Below are positions 60,545 through 64,000 of a stretch of 64,000 nt of DNA, in pieces. A model generated the notes under the pieces. It did not search any database. It saw only the letters and a program-made list of their open reading frames with translations, and was not told the origin of the DNA. This DNA is from Streptomyces paradoxus (GTDB taxonomy: Bacteria > Actinomycetota > Actinomycetes > Streptomycetales > Streptomycetaceae), in assembly GCF_014202475.1 (NCBI RefSeq), contig NZ_JACHGV010000015.1, positions 62,001-126,000 on the forward strand. The letters run 5' to 3'. Each line of letters starts with the position of its first letter. The stretch's first letter is position 1. The position numbers were made by a program, and so were the translations under genes.

Positions 60545-63520
60545 ATGGGTAAACGGCGCGGAAAGAAGAACGGCCCGGCAGCCGGCTCGCGTAGCACCCC
60601 GCAGCCGGCGACCGGCAGTGCGGAACAGGGGACCGAGGGCGGCGGCACGGGTCCGGCTGCGTCAGGGGCGGGGATCACGTGGCAGGAGGCACGTGGCACC
60701 GGAGACGCCGTAGCCGTCAACGGTGGGACCGCCGTAAGCGGCATCTACAACGCCGTGCACCTGCCCGCCGGAGCGCTGCGCGAGCCCGCGGAGGTCGATG
60801 CCCCCGCGGGGATCGACAACCTGCCGTACCGGCCTGAGGTCTTCGTCGGACGCGAGACGGAGCTGGATCGGCTGGATGCGGCGCTGCGCACGCCGGGTGC
60901 GGCGTTGGTGCAGGCGGTGCACGGGCTGGGTGGGATCGGCAAGAGCGCTCTTGCCGCACACTGGGCCGCCACCCGGCCTCACGGCCGAGCCCCGGTCCGG
61001 TGGATCACCGCCTACAGTCCCGTCGGCATCCGGCAGAGCCTTGCCTCGTTGGCCGTCGCCCTCCAGCCCGTCCTCGATACCGTCCTGACCCAGAAGGGTT
61101 TGGCCGAGTACGCGCTGAAGTGGCTGGCCACTCACCCGGGCTGGCTGCTGGTCCTGGACAACGTCGACGACCCCGCTCACATCGCCGACCTGATCAGGAA
61201 ATTCCCCGACGGTCGGTTCCTGATCACCAGTCGGCGTGCCAACGTCTGGCCCGACGCCGTCCCCCTGGTGCGGCTGGACACCCTGGGCCCGGAAGAGTCC
61301 CTCGACCTCCTCACCCGCAAAGTCACCCAGACCGGTCCTCGGAACCTGGACGGCGCAGCCGCACTGTGCGAGGAACTCGGCCACCTTCCGCTGGCCGTCG
61401 AACAGGCCGGCGCCTACCTGGCCCGCAACCCGCTGCTCACTCCCCGTGACTACCTGGGCCTGCTGGCCGCAGATCCCGCCGAGGTGTACGGCTGCGCGGA
61501 CTTGGCCGCCGTGCCAGCGGTCTCCCGGGTCTGGCGCCTGACCCTGGACCGGCTTCACACGCTCCACCCCGCGACAACCGACATCCTGCGTGCCCTGGCC
61601 TGGTACGCCCCCGAACACATCCCCGCCGCCTTGGCGGGCGCGGACGTCGACCCGGTGGCCCGGGCCACGGCGCTGGGCCTGCTCCACGAGTACGGCATGA
61701 TCACCCTCGACCCCGCCACGGACACCGTGGCCGTCCACCGCGTCGTCCAGGCTCTGGCCCGCACTCCCGATGGAGCCGATCCCCACCGCACTCCCGAGCT
61801 CATCGACCAAGCCCACCGGCAGGCCACCGGCAACCTCGGCCTCGTCTTCCCCGACGACCACGACGACCCCGCGAACTGGCCGGCCTGGCGCGCCCTGCTC
61901 CCGCACTTCGACGCCCTCATCGGCCGCAGGTCCGCGGACGCGGACACCGCCGAGACCGTCGACGTCATCAACCAGACCGCCCTGTTCCTGCGCAGCCAGG
62001 GCCTGGTCGTCGACGCCCTGCCGCGTCTGCGACGCGCCCTCGCCAGCAGCGAGAGGATCCTGGGTGAGGACCACCCCGACACCCTGGGTGTGCGCAACAA
62101 CCTTGCCATGGCCTACGAGTCGGCCGGTGACTTGCGCCGGGCCGTCCCCCTCATGGAGCGGACCTTCAAGGACGCGGCGCGGGTGATGGGTAAGAAGCAC
62201 CCCGCCACCCTGACCGCCCGCAACAACCTCGCGGGCGCCTACCGATCGACGGGCGACCTGCGCCGGGCCATTCCGCTCATGGAGCAGGCCCTGGAGGACC
62301 AGCTGCGGATCCACGGCGAAGACGACCCCGATACCTCCATGTTCCGGAACAACCTTGCTTACGTGTACGAGTCGATCGGTGACCTGAGCCGGGCCGTTCC
62401 ACTGTTGGAACAGACCTTGAGGGACAGGGCTCGGGTGCTGGGCGAAGACCACCCCGACACCCTGACCTCCCGCAACAACCTCGCCTACATCTACCGGTCC
62501 GCCGGTGATACGGCACGCGCCATCCCCTTGTTCGAACAGACCCTCAAGGACCGCGTGCGCGTGCTGGGCGAAGACCACCCCGACGTCTTCATGTCCCGCA
62601 GCGACCTCGCCACCGCCTATCAGGAAGCCGGTGACCTGCGCCGCGCGATCCCCCTGTTCGAGCGGACACTGGAGGACCGGACACGCGTCCTGGGTGCCGA
62701 CCACCCGCACACCCTCGCCTCCCGCAACAACCTCGCCAACGCCTGCCAGACGGCCGGTGAGCTGCACCGGGCTCTCCCCCTGCACGAGCAGGCACTCGCG
62801 GACGCCGAGCGCGTGCTGGGCAAGGACCACCCGCACACCCTGACCTGCCGCCACAACCTTGCCAACGCCTGCCTGGCGACGGGCGACCTGCGTCGCGCGC
62901 TTGCCCTGATGGACCAGACCGTCAAGGACCGGGTGCGGGTATTGGGCAAGAAGCACCCCGACACCCTGACGTCCCGCAGCTGCCTCGCCGGTGCTTGCCG
63001 GGAGGTCGGCGACGTGCGACGGGCCCTCTTTCTGCTGACGCAGACGGTGAAGGACCGGGTGCAGGTGTCGGGCACGAACCACCCCCACACCGTCATCGCC
63101 CGCAACGACCTCGCACTGGCCTACCTGGCAGTCGGTGACCTGCACCGGGCCGTCCCGCTGCACGAGCGGGCACTCGCGGACGCCGAGCGCGTGCTGGGCA
63201 AGGACCACCCGCACACCCTGACCTCCCGCAACAACCTAGCCACCGCCTACCAGGCCGCTGGCGACCCGCAGCGGGCCGTCCGCCTGCTGGAGCAGGCCGC
63301 GAGGGACTTGACGCGGGTGGTGGGCAAGGACCATCCCCACGTCGTGAGGTGCCGCAACAACCTTGCCAGCGCCTATCAGACCGCCGGCGACCTGCGCCAG
63401 GCCATTCCCCTATTCGAGCAGACCCTAGCCCAGTCCCGGAAACTGCTGGGCGAAACCCACCCGACCACGGCCAAGGTCCGAGAGAATCTCGACTCCGCCA
63501 TCGTCGAAAAAGGGACTTGA
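60545..63520 (+). CDS. NB-ARC/TPR STAND ATPase
   Basis: A 991-residue protein from ATG 60545 (GAGGAAG upstream). A disordered N-terminus contains TAVSGI (62-67). The NB-ARC domain shows GLGGIGKS (127-134), LLVLDNVDD (201-209), FLITSRR (226-231 area) and ELGHLPLAVEQ (near 282-292). From about 500 to the end come some 11 TPR units of 42 residues (LGEDHPDTL...RNNLA-AY-AGDLRRA type). This is the STAND signal-transduction layout found in Streptomyces regulators and in anti-phage systems. The effector part, if any, may be the partner protein or an unseen gene. Confidence 0.82.
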   Translation: MGKRRGKKNGPAAGSRSTPQPATGSAEQGTEGGGTGPAASGAGITWQEARGTGDAVAVNGGTAVSGIYNAVHLPAGALREPAEVDAPAGIDNLPYRPEVFVGRETELDRLDAALRTPGAALVQAVHGLGGIGKSALAAHWAATRPHGRAPVRWITAYSPVGIRQSLASLAVALQPVLDTVLTQKGLAEYALKWLATHPGWLLVLDNVDDPAHIADLIRKFPDGRFLITSRRANVWPDAVPLVRLDTLGPEESLDLLTRKVTQTGPRNLDGAAALCEELGHLPLAVEQAGAYLARNPLLTPRDYLGLLAADPAEVYGCADLAAVPAVSRVWRLTLDRLHTLHPATTDILRALAWYAPEHIPAALAGADVDPVARATALGLLHEYGMITLDPATDTVAVHRVVQALARTPDGADPHRTPELIDQAHRQATGNLGLVFPDDHDDPANWPAWRALLPHFDALIGRRSADADTAETVDVINQTALFLRSQGLVVDALPRLRRALASSERILGEDHPDTLGVRNNLAMAYESAGDLRRAVPLMERTFKDAARVMGKKHPATLTARNNLAGAYRSTGDLRRAIPLMEQALEDQLRIHGEDDPDTSMFRNNLAYVYESIGDLSRAVPLLEQTLRDRARVLGEDHPDTLTSRNNLAYIYRSAGDTARAIPLFEQTLKDRVRVLGEDHPDVFMSRSDLATAYQEAGDLRRAIPLFERTLEDRTRVLGADHPHTLASRNNLANACQTAGELHRALPLHEQALADAERVLGKDHPHTLTCRHNLANACLATGDLRRALALMDQTVKDRVRVLGKKHPDTLTSRSCLAGACREVGDVRRALFLLTQTVKDRVQVSGTNHPHTVIARNDLALAYLAVGDLHRAVPLHERALADAERVLGKDHPHTLTSRNNLATAYQAAGDPQRAVRLLEQAARDLTRVVGKDHPHVVRCRNNLASAYQTAGDLRQAIPLFEQTLAQSRKLLGETHPTTAKVRENLDSAIVEKGT

Positions 63521-63804
63521 GTCCGGCGCCCCTCAGGCACGACCTCTTCACCGTCTTCGCCGCACTCACCAAACGCAACCCCCATCGGCTCAGCGCATCC
63601 GCACTCCACATCCGCGCCGGGTTGTACGACGAGATCACGGTCCCACCCGGTGCCGTACGCGCCATGCGGCGCGAGATCGCATCGGCCAGAGGACGTGGTG
63701 TGCGGCCGATACCAGGCCAGACAGATGCCATGCTACGCACTGTCGCCGGCCCCCACACCAGATGCGGAGCCGTCTTGCCGCCTCCCGGCATGACGACGGG
63801 CTGA
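63517..63804 (+). CDS. 95-aa hypothetical protein after the STAND gene
   Basis: A TTG start overlaps the TGA of the STAND gene (TTGA), a coupling arrangement, and the frame has strong third-position GC. The product reads RHDLFTVFAALTKRNPHRL, RAGLYDEITVPPG and AMRREIASARGRGVR, mostly helical and basic. It may be a third module member or a fragment of something else. Unrecognised. Confidence 0.35.
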   Translation: MSPAPLRHDLFTVFAALTKRNPHRLSASALHIRAGLYDEITVPPGAVRAMRREIASARGRGVRPIPGQTDAMLRTVAGPHTRCGAVLPPPGMTTG

Positions 63805-63858
63805 GCAGTCGCGTCTGGCGCCGGGACGGGTGACCAGCGGGCGCGCCACATCACCGGG

Positions 63859-64000
63859 GTGTTGCCTGCGGTTGGCGGGTTGCAGCGCTCGGATTCGTCT
63901 GCGGTGATCCCTCTGGCATACCTGCGCCGGCACGACCCCCTGGCACAACTCGCCGCGGGTTTCCGTATCTCCGTCGGCACCGCCCACGCGTACGTCACCG
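63859..64000 (+). CDS. Transposase, N-terminal part (runs off the window)
   Basis: From about GTG 63859 the frame is open to the window end and reads GGLQRSDSSAVIPLAYLRRHDPLAQLAAGF and RISVGTAHAYVT. This is the helix-turn-helix opening of IS5/IS4-type DDE transposases in Streptomyces. The start is uncertain. Catalytic residues lie outside the window. Confidence 0.5.
   Translation, partial: MLPAVGGLQRSDSSAVIPLAYLRRHDPLAQLAAGFRISVGTAHAYVT

Noticed and set aside
60662..63214. 850-codon ORF on the minus strand
   Set aside because: It is antisense to the NB-ARC/TPR gene, has Gln/Val/Gly-rich shadow composition and no domain; high GC creates such frames.
1..64000. tRNA or rRNA genes
   Set aside because: No cloverleaf or rRNA-like stretch noticed on reading; a covariance-model search was not possible.

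Overview
The window is high-GC actinobacterial DNA, almost certainly Streptomyces. The GC bias at third codon positions, frequent GTG/TTG starts, ATGA/GTGA gene overlaps and the protein families (Spd-type membrane proteins, DUF2637, RRQRL zinc protein, Lsr2-like protein, BTAD regulator) all fit. A parAB locus with five parS-like palindromes, an FtsK/TraB-type transfer ATPase, a complete-looking conjugative type IV secretion operon and a possible replication region point to a large conjugative plasmid, or a plasmid-derived chromosome arm, rather than core chromosome. Names come from reading the sequence and from family knowledge; no database was searched.

Layout. (1) 1-12.9 kb: a mostly rightward series of transfer/spread and small accessory genes (TraB-like ATPase, Spd membrane proteins, P-loop kinase, degenerate GGDEF protein, ASCH protein, Lsr2-like protein, OB-fold-like protein and small zinc proteins). 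Perfect GC hairpins fill many of the gaps. An insertion carrying a kinase-like gene and an integrase remnant appears to have split a zinc-protein gene at 3.6-5.3 kb. (2) 13.1-18.1 kb: terminator, parB, parA, five copies of a 15-bp palindrome, and a DUF2637 membrane protein. (3) 18.2-21.9 kb: a unit with imperfect terminal inverted repeats and no transposase. It carries a small membrane protein and an XRE/P-loop ATPase/tandem-repeat protein, and it interrupts a DUF3846-like gene. (4) 22.3-33.8 kb, leftward: a tight-adherence (TAD/Flp) pilus operon ending in a membrane-anchored LysM-BTAD regulator. (5) 34-48.1 kb, leftward: OmpA-like and lipoprotein genes, then a T4SS operon (VirB8/TcpC-like, VirB3-like, VirB4-like, VirB6/TrbL-like, transglycosylase/NlpC, VirD4/TraG-like). 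(6) 48.1-54.8 kb: repeat clusters, an IS1182-family element inserted in the loop of a hairpin, a tandem winged-helix protein (candidate replication or regulatory protein) and a small gene behind twin 18-bp operators. (7) 54.9-64 kb: a recombination-scarred accessory end with a truncated DUF3307-like gene, a beta-propeller protein, a frameshifted recombinase partner plus truncated integrase, an IS3 fragment, an NB-ARC/TPR STAND module and the start of a transposase gene.

How it fits together. The T4SS and the pilus run in the same direction, and copies of the octamer ATTGCGCA lie upstream of both. This suggests, but does not prove, a common regulator joining DNA transfer with cell-to-cell contact. 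parAB and parS provide segregation. The two STAND-type proteins sit in mobile or accessory contexts, as conflict (anti-phage or anti-plasmid) genes often do, but nothing in the sequence proves such a role.

Limits: several genes contain single frameshifts or stops (11.9, 35.3-36.0, 39.1, 50.2 and 57.8 kb). Some could be sequencing errors, and raw reads should be checked before biological decay is assumed.
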